Position numbers and translations under genes: made by a program. The notes under the pieces are model-generated. The model searched no databases. It worked only from the letters and a program-made list of their open reading frames with translations, and was not told where the DNA came from. From an uncultured Clostridia bacterium (GTDB taxonomy: Bacteria; Bacillota; Clostridia; TANB77; CAG-508): DNA of 64,000 nucleotides. The DNA is taken from assembly GCA_947625835.1 (NCBI GenBank), contig CANQPY010000001.1:1-64000 (forward strand), written 5' to 3'. Position 1 is the first letter of the stretch, and the number at the start of each line of letters is the position of its first letter. Below are positions 9,738 to 20,300 of this stretch, piece by piece.

Positions 9738-9777
9738 AAAGGCTGACTACTTAACAATGGATGTAGTTAGCCTTTTT
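9738..9777 (+). terminator. Intrinsic terminator after the tail tube gene
   Basis: AAAGGCTGACTAC pairs with GTAGTTAGCCTTT (one G-U) around a short loop, followed by a T run. It isolates the sheath-tube transcript from the baseplate and tape-measure genes. Confidence 0.9.
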
Positions 9778-9810
9778 CATTCTTAAATTAAAAAAAAAAT
9801 GGAGGCAAAA

Positions 9811-10572
9811 ATGGCAGATTATACTATTGCCGAATTTGGTGAATTACCAAGTAAAGGTAAAATATATAAAGAAAACATTAATCCAGTGGTACATCTTCGT
9901 ACAATGACTACAGAAGAAGAAATGAGAAGATTATCCCCTACAGATTACCCCTATAAAGTACTTTGTTCTATAATAGATGATTGTCTTGTAGAACCTATAG
10001 GTATTTCTTCTTATGATATGTGTTTAGGAGATTACCAATATTTATTACATAGACTAAGAGTCGTTACTTATGGTAGTGAATACCCAAGTTCTTCTTTTTG
10101 TCCTGTTTGTGGTAGAATAAATAAAGTAATACTAAATTTAGATGAACTTAAAATACTACCTTTTGATGAACAAGAAATTGAAGATATTCTTAATTTGGAA
10201 CTCCCTGTAAAAGGCAGTAAAATTAAATTAAGATTTACCACACCTAGGGATCTTGATGAAATAACCAAAGAAGAAAAAGAGTTTCAAGAAGCCAACCCAG
10301 ATAATGAAGTCAATATAAACTATCTACTTCAATTAAAACATTCTATTGATACAGTAGATGGCCGACGTTTAGATAAAATAAAATTAGATGTATTTCTCCG
10401 CCAACTAGCAATGAAGGATACAAATGCAATTTATCAAAATATGATAAAAATAAATGAAAAGGTAGGCATAGATACACACATTCAGAATGTTTGTACCAAT
10501 CCTAAGTGTGGCGCGCGTTACGCGACTACCTTTCGCATCACAAATGAATTTTTTGGACCCACAATTAACTGA
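9811..10572 (+). CDS. Baseplate hub / tail assembly protein of the T4 gp26 type
   Basis: The listed ATG at 9799 overlaps the GGAGG site, so I use ATG 9811, 6 bases after that site; the product is then 253 residues. It starts MADYTIAEFGELPSKGKIY and has HLRTMTTEEEMRRL, two Cys pairs (FCPVCGR near residue 97 and CTNPKCG near 238) that could bind zinc, and a central TPRDLDEI region. This fits the T4 baseplate protein gp26 family found between tube and tape-measure genes. Its 3' end overlaps the next gene by 29 bases in the +1 frame, as in tail-assembly chaperone pairs. Confidence 0.6.
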   Translation: MADYTIAEFGELPSKGKIYKENINPVVHLRTMTTEEEMRRLSPTDYPYKVLCSIIDDCLVEPIGISSYDMCLGDYQYLLHRLRVVTYGSEYPSSSFCPVCGRINKVILNLDELKILPFDEQEIEDILNLELPVKGSKIKLRFTTPRDLDEITKEEKEFQEANPDNEVNINYLLQLKHSIDTVDGRRLDKIKLDVFLRQLAMKDTNAIYQNMIKINEKVGIDTHIQNVCTNPKCGARYATTFRITNEFFGPTIN

Positions 10573-10777
10573 AGAGGGTGAACCTTACGGCCCTGCAAAA
10601 TACAAAGAAATAGTAAGAGAAAGGTTCTTCATATCCAAACACAGTAATATTTCTTATTCAGATACAGGCAAAATGTCACCTACAGAAAGAGAATATATAA
10701 AGGGCTTTATAAGAGACGAATTAAAAGAACAGCAAAAAATAATTGATAAAATGAATGAAAGATCAGGGAGGAAGTAA
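10544..10777 (+). CDS. Small overlapping tail-assembly protein (possible frameshift product)
   Basis: The listed ORF starts at 10487, but the protein-like part begins at ATG 10544 (MNFLDPQLTEEGEPYGPAKY), giving 77 residues. It is charged and helical, ending LKEQQKIIDKMNERSGRK. It lies in the +1 frame of the gp26-like gene and immediately before the tape-measure gene, where many phages encode a second chaperone by ribosomal slippage. The overlap holds a run of six T (GAATTTTTTGGACCC). I see no strong Shine-Dalgarno for 10544, so either frameshifting or coupled reinitiation is possible. Confidence 0.55.
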   Translation: MNFLDPQLTEEGEPYGPAKYKEIVRERFFISKHSNISYSDTGKMSPTEREYIKGFIRDELKEQQKIIDKMNERSGRK

Positions 10778-10780
10778 AGA

Positions 10781-12745
10781 ATGGCAACAGGCAGTATTAG
10801 CAGAGCAGCCGCTGATGAAGGTACTGGACAAACTTCAAGAACTGATTTAGCTGAAAAACAATTTAAAAGAAGAGAAAAGTTAGAATTAGCCCTTCAAGAA
10901 AAACTAACCAAATTAAAAGAAAAAGGCGATAAAAACGCTGAGAATAAGATAGCAAAAGAAAGAGAAAAACTACTCAAGTATAATCTTGAATATGAAGAAA
11001 AAGAAAGAACACAACTAGAAAAAAAGCTTGCAGAAGAAAGACAAAAATTAGAAGATGAGATAAACCAAAGAAGCATAGCCAGTTTAAATAAGCGTGGTGA
11101 AGAACTAGGTAAAAAAATGGGGGACGCTCTAAATAAATATGTCCCCGGTGTAGGTAAAGCATTAAATGCCCTTGGTGGGAGTGTAGAAAAGTATTTATCC
11201 ATTTATACTCAATATATGACATCAATCAGTACAAGAATTCAAGGAGCAGGTGCTGGGTTTACTTTTCAATCTATAAATGAAACCATAAGAAAGAATACAG
11301 CTTTTAATCCTTTTATTAGGTATGAAGATACTTTGGATAAGTTGAGTGAATTGGTAGATGCAGGTATTGCAGATAATCTAGTTCAAAGGGCTTTCTTAGC
11401 CACTATTTCAGATAAAATTGCAACCACATTTGATGCAGCAGAAAGTAGTTTGTTAGAGATAGTTCGTATTCAACAAAGAGACACAACTGCAGCTCGTTTA
11501 GGTATGGAAGCAGGCTTAACAAGACTATTCAACTATTATTTTAGTGATACAAGTTATCTTAGTAATACGTTCGATGCAGTACAAGAAGCCATGATTGATC
11601 TGAGTGCACAATTAGATGAAAAAACATCAGTTGAATTAGAATATATAGTGCAGAAATGGTTAGGTTCTTTAGGTTCAGTTGGTGTATCTAGTAATGTACT
11701 TCAAAACTTAGCTCAAGGTATTACCTTTTTAGGTACAGGTAACGTGGATGCACTAAGTAGTAACCAGTCATTACAAAATCTATTAGTAATGGCTTCTAGT
11801 AGGGCCGGTTTAGATTACAGTGGAATGCTAACAGGGGGTATTACATCTGCACAAGCAAACACATTATTGGCAAGTGTAATTTCATATGTGCAAGAAATTG
11901 CAGGTTCTAGTAATAATGTAGTTAAGCAACAGTATGCTCAATTATTTGGTTTATCCATGGCTGATATGGTAGCCTTCCAAAATATTAGTAATGAAGTATT
12001 AGATAGTCTCCTTCAAAATGGAATGACATATAGTAATACATTACAAGAATTAAATAGTCAGATAAGTCAAATAGGTAGTAGAATGCACTTATCTACAATG
12101 ATTGACAATGTATTAGATAATGCAATGGCATCTGTAGGTGTTAGTATATTAAATAATACTGGACTTTATAGTATGTGGAAAGCAGCAGATATGCTGGAAT
12201 CATTAACAGGGGGTATAGAATTGCCCTTCATTTCCGCATTAGGTACAGGTATAGACTTAAATATGTCTCTTGAAGGATTAATTAAAGGGGGCATTGTGGG
12301 TATTGGCGCTATTGGTACATTAATATCAGGAATAGGTGCATTAGGTAGAGCAGCAAATGGAGGAATACTAGGCACATTTAGTTCAGAAGGTGTATCAAGT
12401 TTATGGAATGTAGGACTTAATAAAGGTACAGGTTTTTCAGGTTATCAAAATGCAAGTCAATTATCAACTACAGCTTCCTCTACCGCATATGTTTCTTCAG
12501 GTAGTGAGTTAGGTATACAGCAATCCTTAAGTGATGAACAAAGAAAAACAGGAGAACAAGTATCGGGAGAAGAAGATTCGCTTAGTGCAAGCGAAACATC
12601 TGAAATATTGAAAGCACTGGATAAAAACCTTGAAGCTATTTTGGACTATTTTGAGCACGACAATATGGCCAACCCTCTATCTGTTAGGTTTGCAGATAAT
12701 TCCCCATTTAGCTACACAGGGACAAGTGGTTTACATGATATTTAA
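10781..12745 (+). CDS. Tape measure protein
   Basis: A 654-residue protein after the tail chaperone candidates. Residues 20-110 are a charged coiled coil (EKLTKLKEKGDKNAENKIAKE). The centre is helical and rich in Ala, Ser, Gln and Leu, and a hydrophobic glycine-rich stretch lies near residue 500 (GGIVGIGAIGTLISGIGALG), typical of tape-measure proteins that set tail length and may enter the host membrane during ejection. No peptidase or lysozyme motif is visible. At 654 residues it predicts a tail of moderate length by the general rule of helix length. AGGGAGG precedes ATG. Confidence 0.8.
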   Translation: MATGSISRAAADEGTGQTSRTDLAEKQFKRREKLELALQEKLTKLKEKGDKNAENKIAKEREKLLKYNLEYEEKERTQLEKKLAEERQKLEDEINQRSIASLNKRGEELGKKMGDALNKYVPGVGKALNALGGSVEKYLSIYTQYMTSISTRIQGAGAGFTFQSINETIRKNTAFNPFIRYEDTLDKLSELVDAGIADNLVQRAFLATISDKIATTFDAAESSLLEIVRIQQRDTTAARLGMEAGLTRLFNYYFSDTSYLSNTFDAVQEAMIDLSAQLDEKTSVELEYIVQKWLGSLGSVGVSSNVLQNLAQGITFLGTGNVDALSSNQSLQNLLVMASSRAGLDYSGMLTGGITSAQANTLLASVISYVQEIAGSSNNVVKQQYAQLFGLSMADMVAFQNISNEVLDSLLQNGMTYSNTLQELNSQISQIGSRMHLSTMIDNVLDNAMASVGVSILNNTGLYSMWKAADMLESLTGGIELPFISALGTGIDLNMSLEGLIKGGIVGIGAIGTLISGIGALGRAANGGILGTFSSEGVSSLWNVGLNKGTGFSGYQNASQLSTTASSTAYVSSGSELGIQQSLSDEQRKTGEQVSGEEDSLSASETSEILKALDKNLEAILDYFEHDNMANPLSVRFADNSPFSYTGTSGLHDI

Positions 12746-12778
12746 TAAAAAAACAACCCTGATTGAGGAAGATAAACA

Positions 12779-14260
12779 ATGTTTAAATATAATGAAAGTT
12801 CTCAAACCTGTAGTTTCATACAAAATCTACTAAGATCAAAAAATGTTCCTATGCTTCCCATTTTGAGAGATCCTGAAGGGTTATTTAGTTCTAAGGGCAC
12901 TACTAATGATTCGATAATCCCAAAAGGATTTTCATATATACACGATGGCTATTTTTATTTAGGGCAAGGTGATATAGAGGGTAAGCCTATACCACCACTA
13001 AGAAAAGAAAAATACATATTTGGAAATAAATATCCGAATATGACCAATAATTATATCCCAAAAGAAAGTTATTACAGTTCGGAATTACATGAATATCTTG
13101 GAGAATACTTAAGGGCATATAGAGACACTTATAGAGTAGACTTAATGGGTCTATATAATTGCTTTTCAAATAGACTAATCTCCAAAGTATCTCTTCCAAT
13201 GATTAGAAGAGAACGCGATAGTTCCAGCGAAGCGGATGCGGGGCAGAAAACAACCTCTCTATTTACCACATGGTATAAATTCAATGAGCCCAACAATAAT
13301 TATAAAGTTACATGCTTTCCTATTAAATTTAATATGGAATATAAAATTAAAATATACGGTAGTATAAATGGTAATATCATTATTCAACCTATATTTTATT
13401 TTAATGGAGACTACCTAAGTTTATCCCCAGAAGGGGGAAACCCAGAAGCATCAAAAATCACTAAGCCCATAGTATTTGAACCACAAACACGTATCTATAC
13501 TAACAGTATGACTTATGAATTAAATTTAAAAGATACTGCAGGTTATATTCTTCGAGATATTCAAAGTGCGGGAGATTTAACTGAAAGGGAATTAACTAAA
13601 TATTTATTAGAGAATGAAAAGTATTTATATTTATTTATCCAGGTACCTCAATCACAAGAACTCCAGATAAGTGTTATTGAAGAAGCAGAATACTTTCAAG
13701 TAGTAAATAATACGCTCTTAAATTTAAAAGTAAATTATAATGTACCTTTTAGTGATAGACTACTGGAATTTCTTACAGAGAATGTAATTACTCCCTATGA
13801 TAGTATAAATCAAAATATAACAAGAATACAAACTATATTACTATCAAGCGATTTCAAAAAGAAATATTATAAAGAACTCATAGATAACCCCTTATATGTT
13901 CCTATATATAGCAGAACAACAGAGGGAAATAATCCTTATACAGAAGCTGAAAAACAGGATGCAGTTATAAGAGGGCATTATAAAAAATTAAAAAGACTTA
14001 TTAACCCAAGTATTGAGGAAAAACAAAACAACGAGGGCGAAGATATTCAAGTTCCCCCTTTCAATATAATAGTAGCAAGTAAAGATGAAATTTACTCACC
14101 AATTCCAGGGGAATATGATGATACCATGAGAGTTCTTTTATATTTTATATTTACAAATATGGGCATTCCAGATTTTACAGGCTATGTGGATAAAGATGTA
14201 GAAGACTTATTATTAAGATGTGTGGGAGACAACTTAAAAGTAAAACTAAAGGAGATATAA
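12779..14260 (+). CDS. Tail or baseplate structural protein, unknown
   Basis: A 493-residue protein between tape measure and baseplate hub genes, with beta-rich segments (NYKVTCFPIKFNMEYKIKIYGSINGNIIIQPIFYF) that look like a jelly-roll or galectin-type domain around residues 175-215, then a helical C-terminal half. No enzymatic motif. It probably belongs to the baseplate or tail tip. GAGGAAG lies upstream of ATG. It is followed one base later by the GTG-started gene at 14262. Confidence 0.5.
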   Translation: MFKYNESSQTCSFIQNLLRSKNVPMLPILRDPEGLFSSKGTTNDSIIPKGFSYIHDGYFYLGQGDIEGKPIPPLRKEKYIFGNKYPNMTNNYIPKESYYSSELHEYLGEYLRAYRDTYRVDLMGLYNCFSNRLISKVSLPMIRRERDSSSEADAGQKTTSLFTTWYKFNEPNNNYKVTCFPIKFNMEYKIKIYGSINGNIIIQPIFYFNGDYLSLSPEGGNPEASKITKPIVFEPQTRIYTNSMTYELNLKDTAGYILRDIQSAGDLTERELTKYLLENEKYLYLFIQVPQSQELQISVIEEAEYFQVVNNTLLNLKVNYNVPFSDRLLEFLTENVITPYDSINQNITRIQTILLSSDFKKKYYKELIDNPLYVPIYSRTTEGNNPYTEAEKQDAVIRGHYKKLKRLINPSIEEKQNNEGEDIQVPPFNIIVASKDEIYSPIPGEYDDTMRVLLYFIFTNMGIPDFTGYVDKDVEDLLLRCVGDNLKVKLKEI

Positions 14261-14261
14261 A

Positions 14262-14855
14262 GTGAAATTTAATCTAATAGATAATTATATTTATATCTAT
14301 CAATTAAATAAATATGTAATAATCCCAACATATCCTGAACAAATAAGTGACAGTTTAGGCTCAAACTTTGCCCAAACTAACATATTATCACGTACAGCTC
14401 CTATATATTCATATTCAGGTTCAGGGCCTCGTAGAATTCAATTTAATATAGGTTTACATAGAGATATGATGACCCAGTTTAATAAAAATAATAGAGCATT
14501 TATTGAGGGTGTAGATATTGGAGACGATTATGTAGATACACTAGTTAGGTATTTACAAGCAATGGCTCTACCTTCTTATAAAGTAGGGCAAGTGCAGTCA
14601 GCTATAAATTCAGGTAAGTTAGTTAATCCACCAGTAATTGCAGTGAGGTTTGGAAATACACTATTTATAAAAGGTATAGTAGATGGAGTTGTAGGCGTAG
14701 ACTACTCAGGTCCAATATCAAAAGATAATAAATATCAATTAGTTAATGTAAATTTTACAGTAGCTGAAACTGAGCCTCAAGATGCAGAGACATTAGCTAA
14801 GTGGGGAAGTTTTAGAGGTCTTGAAGCCGTGATAACAAAAGGCCTATATAAATAA
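14262..14855 (+). CDS. Baseplate hub-proximal protein (CIS tube / LysM-partner type)
   Basis: A 197-residue protein with GTG start 7 bases after AAGGAG. The pattern YVIIPTYPEQISDSLGSNFAQTNILSRTAPIYSYSGSGPRRIQFNIGLHRDM resembles proteins that join tube and baseplate in contractile injection systems, where a LysM domain protein lies next door; here the LysM-like protein is the next gene. C-terminal strands (VIAVRFGNTLFIKGIVDGVVGVDYSGPI) support a beta-rich fold. Function inferred from this pairing. Confidence 0.55.
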   Translation: MKFNLIDNYIYIYQLNKYVIIPTYPEQISDSLGSNFAQTNILSRTAPIYSYSGSGPRRIQFNIGLHRDMMTQFNKNNRAFIEGVDIGDDYVDTLVRYLQAMALPSYKVGQVQSAINSGKLVNPPVIAVRFGNTLFIKGIVDGVVGVDYSGPISKDNKYQLVNVNFTVAETEPQDAETLAKWGSFRGLEAVITKGLYK

Positions 14856-14870
14856 TAGGGAGCTATAAAT

Positions 14871-15188
14871 ATGGCAAATGCAGTTAAAAACTATAAGCAA
14901 TATGACTATATAAGCAGATACGAGAGCTTCCCTTACTATTACGATCCTGTAAATAACAGATATTACTATGGAATTACATCTTCATTAAATACAGATACTT
15001 CTTATTCTTTATATGAAGTAAAGGCTGGAGATAGTTATGACAGTATAGCCCTTGACTATTATGGGTGTGCTTTATTTTACTGGGTTATTTGCGACTATAA
15101 TGAAATATTTGATTCCCTTGAACCCCCAACTATTGGAACCAAAATCAAATTACCTGCGCTTAATAATATAAGATTTGTGCAGAAATAA
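14871..15188 (+). CDS. LysM-like baseplate wedge protein (gp53-like)
   Basis: A 105-residue protein whose C-terminal half is a LysM-like domain: YEVKAGDSYDSIALDYYGCALFYWVICDYNEI, then IGTKIKLPAL. The same arrangement occurs in T4 gp53 and in tail protein X families, where LysM contacts the baseplate or peptidoglycan. It follows the tube-adaptor candidate and precedes the hub gene, as in contractile injection systems. Start ATG follows AGGGAG. Confidence 0.7.
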   Translation: MANAVKNYKQYDYISRYESFPYYYDPVNNRYYYGITSSLNTDTSYSLYEVKAGDSYDSIALDYYGCALFYWVICDYNEIFDSLEPPTIGTKIKLPALNNIRFVQK

Positions 15189-15211
15189 CACAGTGTTTGG
15201 AGGCACTCAAT

Positions 15212-16480
15212 ATGGCAACATCTTTAATTTCAACTACAACTAGGGTAGAAGTGCCTTATATATCTGTTCAAATAGGCGAATACTCTTTTGGTTTATACAA
15301 CAGGACTAAAGAAAATATACTAGTTAATGGGAAATATTATTCAGCTATAAAAGTCAACTACCCCAATTTTGTTCAAAGATTAACTGTACAAAAAATAAAT
15401 GGTAAATTAAATAATTACGCTCTTACTCTTGAATATCAGATTACAGAAAATGATGATCCAGACTTAATTAACAAAATATTAAGCTCAGTCTCTAAAAGCA
15501 GAAAGATAATATTTACCTATGGTGATTGCGCTACTCCTGCGTTTATGTATAGATGTGAAGAAGCCTTAATAACTAAGGTAACATCAAATATGGATATTTC
15601 AAATTCCAAAATTACCTACACTATTAACGCCGTAAGTTCAGCAATGGGGTTACAAGCAGGGGTTAAAGATTTCCCCAGATACACTAGTAAAAAACCAAGC
15701 GATGTAATAAAATCATTATTGGCTGATAAGACATCAGGGCTTCAAGAAATATTTTATGGGATGCATGATTTAGAAGCAGTTGCACAGCTGGGACTTATTC
15801 CAGGTGATGATCGTGCGGTAACACTTCAAGCAAAAACAAATATGTCTGTATTAGATTATCTAAATTATCTTATCGAAAATATGTCAAGTATAAACGATAC
15901 AGTAAACGGGGTAGCAAAAACTATCAGATATGTAATGACTATAAATGATGATATTTCAGGTATCCTTGGAGGCCCATATTTTAAAATATCCAAAGCATAC
16001 AATTCAGTTCAGGCTAATACCTCTATTGATTATTATAATATAGATATAGGCTACCCTAACAAGGACTTAGTTATAAGCTTCTCAGTAGATGATGATGAAG
16101 CCTATTCTATACTTTATGATTACTCTAAAAAATTAGATTTCTCAGATTATGTATATCGTATTGGAGATGAAGGTACTGTAAATAAGATATATTCACCAGC
16201 ACTAATTAATTCTAAGCAATATTTACAAATGACAGGGGTAGATAGAAACTGGTGGTCTCAAATGACCCAGTATCCAATTACTGCAACCTTGAGAATAAAA
16301 GGCTTATTAAGAGCAGCCATATTAATGAGTTATATAAGAATAAACATTTATTTCTATGGTAAAAAACACAGCGCTAGCGGTGTTTATATTATAACTAAAC
16401 AAATAGATGAGATAAGTAGTAGTGGCTACAGTACAACTCTATCATTAGTAAGGGTTCAAGGAGTAGACTATGCTGACTAG
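15212..16480 (+). CDS. Baseplate hub protein (gp27-like / gpD-like)
   Basis: The track starts at TTG 15197 inside the ribosome site; TTGGAGG lies 7 bases before ATG 15212, so I use that start (422 residues). The protein is beta-rich at the N-terminus (VEVPYISVQIGEYSFGLYN) with VQKINGKLNNYALTLEYQI, as seen in hub proteins with tandem tube-like domains, and has a C-terminal tail ending in a closing strand. Its place directly before the OB-fold spike gene matches gp27-gp5 order. The two genes overlap by 11 bases. Confidence 0.65.
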   Translation: MATSLISTTTRVEVPYISVQIGEYSFGLYNRTKENILVNGKYYSAIKVNYPNFVQRLTVQKINGKLNNYALTLEYQITENDDPDLINKILSSVSKSRKIIFTYGDCATPAFMYRCEEALITKVTSNMDISNSKITYTINAVSSAMGLQAGVKDFPRYTSKKPSDVIKSLLADKTSGLQEIFYGMHDLEAVAQLGLIPGDDRAVTLQAKTNMSVLDYLNYLIENMSSINDTVNGVAKTIRYVMTINDDISGILGGPYFKISKAYNSVQANTSIDYYNIDIGYPNKDLVISFSVDDDEAYSILYDYSKKLDFSDYVYRIGDEGTVNKIYSPALINSKQYLQMTGVDRNWWSQMTQYPITATLRIKGLLRAAILMSYIRINIYFYGKKHSASGVYIITKQIDEISSSGYSTTLSLVRVQGVDYAD

Positions 16481-16964
16481 GGCTATTGTTGTAGAAGTAG
16501 GTGAAATAGGGACCGAACATGAATATAAACTTAAAGTAAGGATGCCTATAATTAACGGTATAGTTGATGGAAAGGGATCAACTGCAGACGCAGACCTAAG
16601 TTGGGCTTCTATAATGTATATTCCTGGTCTAAATGTTCAATACCGCAAAGAAGATATAGTGATAGTAGGATTTGAAGATAATAATCTAGACTATCCTTTA
16701 GTATTGGGCCATTTAAGAGCAAAAGGGAACGATGTAAATAAAGGTGCGAGAATATCGGGAGATGTACAAACCCTCATGGTGGAAGATAGGTTTGTAGCTC
16801 CTACAGATGTTATATTAGGTAAAACAGCCTATTCCGCAATATTCGATAATATTAATGATGGGTCCGGCACAATATCTAAAGAAGACCAAGCTAAATTAGA
16901 TGGATTCAAAATACAAAAAGTCGGGGATACCTATATTATAAGTTATAAACCACAAGCACAATAA
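16470..16964 (+). CDS. Spike / baseplate assembly protein with OB-fold (gp5 or gpV-like)
   Basis: A 164-residue protein with the OB-fold pattern of tail spike bases: RAIVVEVGEIGTEHEYKLKVRMPIING, SWASIMYIPGLNVQYRKEDIVIVGFED and YPLVLGHLRAKG, the last being the usual end of the OB domain. No lysozyme domain as in T4 gp5 is present, and the C-terminus is short, so the needle part may be supplied by another protein. Start overlaps the hub gene end. Confidence 0.65.
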   Translation: MLTRAIVVEVGEIGTEHEYKLKVRMPIINGIVDGKGSTADADLSWASIMYIPGLNVQYRKEDIVIVGFEDNNLDYPLVLGHLRAKGNDVNKGARISGDVQTLMVEDRFVAPTDVILGKTAYSAIFDNINDGSGTISKEDQAKLDGFKIQKVGDTYIISYKPQAQ

Positions 16965-16988
16965 TTATAAAATTTAAGGAGTAGTTTT

Positions 16989-17360
16989 ATGAATGCGATA
17001 GGTTTTCCAGATATGATATCGTCCAATAAGGCAGTAATTATCAAAGACATAGATGCAACTAGACAAAACCTTAATCTTCTCCTTACCTCATATAAGAAAA
17101 CAATGCTTGGTGATCCTTATTTTGGAACCAATCTTCGTAAATTGTTTTTTGAAAATAATAATGCAATACTAAGAGATCTAGTAATTGATGATATATTTAC
17201 TACAATAAATACTTTTATGCCTCAAATACGTGTATTAAGAAAAAATATAGAAGTAATATCAGATAGGAACTCAGTTTATGTAAATATAAAAGCACAAAAT
17301 TTACTAGACTTTAGTTTCAATGAATACAATATTAAATTATTAGAAGTGGAGGAAATCTAA
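16989..17360 (+). CDS. Baseplate wedge protein, gp25-like
   Basis: A 123-residue protein of gp25/W type length. The motif KTMLGDPYFGTNLRKLFFENNN near residue 36 is the conserved core (G-x-x-x-FGT-L-x-x-x-LF), and the rest has the helix-strand layout IDDIFTTINTFMPQIRVLRKNIEVI. These proteins start sheath polymerisation at the baseplate. The stop overlaps the ATG of the gp6-like gene by one base. AAGGAG precedes ATG. Confidence 0.8.
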   Translation: MNAIGFPDMISSNKAVIIKDIDATRQNLNLLLTSYKKTMLGDPYFGTNLRKLFFENNNAILRDLVIDDIFTTINTFMPQIRVLRKNIEVISDRNSVYVNIKAQNLLDFSFNEYNIKLLEVEEI

Positions 17361-20300
17361 TGGATTTTAATATTAATAACTATTTAAGTAATTTATCTAC
17401 TATAAATAAAGATTTCAACTCCATATGGGAAGAAATAATAACTACAGTACCCAAATTAACTAATAAAATTACACCCGCAGAGGCAAATGAATCAGATCCT
17501 CTTATAGTATTATTAAAAGAACTAGGTATAATAAGCGATAAACTCAATTATAATATTGATAAGAATACACTAGAAAACTTTCCAGACCTTTTAACTCAAT
17601 TACGTACAGCATATAGTGTATTTAAATCCATGGGTTATAATCCTAATTGGTATAAAAGTGCATTAACTAAAATTACATTAATTTACAATGGCGGGGTTGA
17701 TGATGTATTATCTTCACAAATTTCAAGTACTGGAAGTAAAGGATTTACCCTTCCTAGATTTACTCAAGTAAGTGATGAGAACAATACAGATATATACACA
17801 CTACTTGAAAGTGCAGATTTCACTCCCGGAGAAGCAAAACAAGTATCTTTAATAGCAATTGAAGGTACGATTAATGATTTTGAAGTTAACGGGGATACAC
17901 AAATAAAAATAAACAACCTTGATGCACAAAATAAACTATACTTTGTACAGCCCAATATAGCTCAAAACGGTATTTTTATTGATTTTAATCCGGAATTCAG
18001 CAATATTTATTTGAAGCTGACAGGGTCTAACCAATTAGAAAATGATACAAGTATAGACACTCAAGACAATCTAAGATTATGGAAGAGAGTAGATAATCTT
18101 TACCAATACTTACCAGGTAATTACATTTACAAGTTTGGTATAGACCCAAGTACGGGAACCAATTATATTCAATTCCCAGACGACATAGGTACACTAATTG
18201 ATAAGGGCATTTATATAAAATATATTTTATCCTCCGGTGAAGCAGGTAATATAAAAGCAGGAACAATTGCTCAACTTTATAATGATCCTAATATTTCGGT
18301 TACTTACAGATCAAATGTATCTTCTTCAGGAGATGCAGCAGCAGCCACCAATGAAGGCACTATTACTAAATCAAACTTTACAGTACGTAATTTAGCCTCT
18401 ACTCAAAACGGGCAGGATCCTGAAACTATAGAGGAAATGCAAAGAAACTATGAGAGAGTAGTAGGTACATTTGATACATTAGTTACATTAAGAGACTATA
18501 ATAACTACATTTACAACGCAACAGATGATGCGGGTAGAAATTTAGTATCAAATATCAAAGTAAGTGATCGTGGCAACGACTTATATGATTACACTCCCTG
18601 TAGAGTATATAAGGCAACAGGTATAGAAGATACCATCAATGTTACTGCAGATGTTACTGCAGGAAATATGAATGCTTATCAACTTAGACTATTTCCTCTT
18701 AAAAATACTGCAGATGGGAATATAAATAGTTGGAGTGATTTTAATCAAACTTTTACATATAGTAACATAAAGGGTAAACTAGCAACATTTGATAGTAATG
18801 CATGGCTTAGGCAGATTGAGGATTCTATTAAGGATGTTAAGTCTATAAACCATGACTTTATGGGTACATGTGGTGCCCCAGTATTTGTGGATTATGATAT
18901 TAGTGGCCAAATATACTTACAAAAAGTAGTATCAAATTCTGAAGCACTGGAGATAAAGCAGGCTATAGATTTAGCCATTTATAGAAATTTCAACTCCAGA
19001 GAATTAAATTTTGGTGAAAAAATAAATTATCCCAAATTAATTGAGGTTATAAAGAATGCAGATCCTCGTATTCAATACGCCGCAATTAACCCTATAAACT
19101 ATACTGGGGTGGAACTTCCACAATTTAATGAAGTTAATAATGGTTATGATATTACGGCAAGATCTATACTGAAGGGTACTACCCCCTGGGCAATCCAGAC
19201 AGATAACAAAGGTACCCCTATAAGTACAGGATTTGATACTTTTACATACCATTATGGTCAAACAGAAACAAACTTTTATGGTGATGCTAATAATCCCATA
19301 ACATCTATATCTCCCCAAGTGTCTGAATTCCATAAAAGAGATATAACCGAAGATGAAAGTGGGATAGAAGTATATAAAAATGAAACTTACTCTATTTTAG
19401 TACCATCATATATTACTCAAATCACATATACTAATTACCTTTATGTTAAAGTTTTTGGTACTGAAGATGGTAATGACCCTAAGGAAGGTGAATCTAAGGA
19501 TCCCTTCATTCTTTACAAGGATAACCCTGTTAAGCTAACAGGAAACCAAATGGTAAAGATATATGAAACTAAAGACTCTTACATTTATGGTTATGACCCT
19601 GAGCAGTCAAATGAAAAAGTAACAGTAGATAATCCTACCTATGTTCTAAAAGCAGATGATATTGTATTGTTTGCAAGTTCAGATAGTAAAATAAAATTAA
19701 GTGCATCAGATCAAACCCTAACAAGTATGGGTACTAAACTTTCAATTTCAGTATTAGTACCGGATGAAAATAATATTCAAAACTCCAAATTTATATCAGA
19801 AGAATACGCAGATGTAACCAAATACCAAATAAGAATAGCTTCAAATTCAAGTGGTTTAGCAGATTACTTAACAAAGACTCCTTCAGCAGATGGTTATACT
19901 CTCAATATAGGGGAGTATTTATTATTCGCAGATTACAATACTGATACAGATACTGCAGATACCCCAGTATTAGAAGTAGGCATTATAGGTGAAGGAAATA
20001 CTATAACTAATACTACAAAATCAGCACTGCTTGTTAATGACCCTGAAGGCCCCCAAGATCCTATTCCCTTCAATGCTGTATCTAACTTTATAATATCTAC
20101 AGCCGACATAACATCTGGTAATTTCAGCGACGCTAAATTTGTCCCTATAAACAGTAAAAATCTCAAATACACTGCTAATACCATTTATAACTTTGGAGAA
20201 GGGTACCTACTTAAGGGAATAACTAACCCAGCAGAAAAACCCGCATCAACTACTCAGGTTTTCCCTATTACTGTCCAAGATGATGGTATTAAATATTATA

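Noticed and set aside
12630-12833. + strand ORF of 67 aa between tape measure and the next gene
   Set aside because: It overlaps both well-supported genes, lacks a ribosome site and has no protein-like composition.
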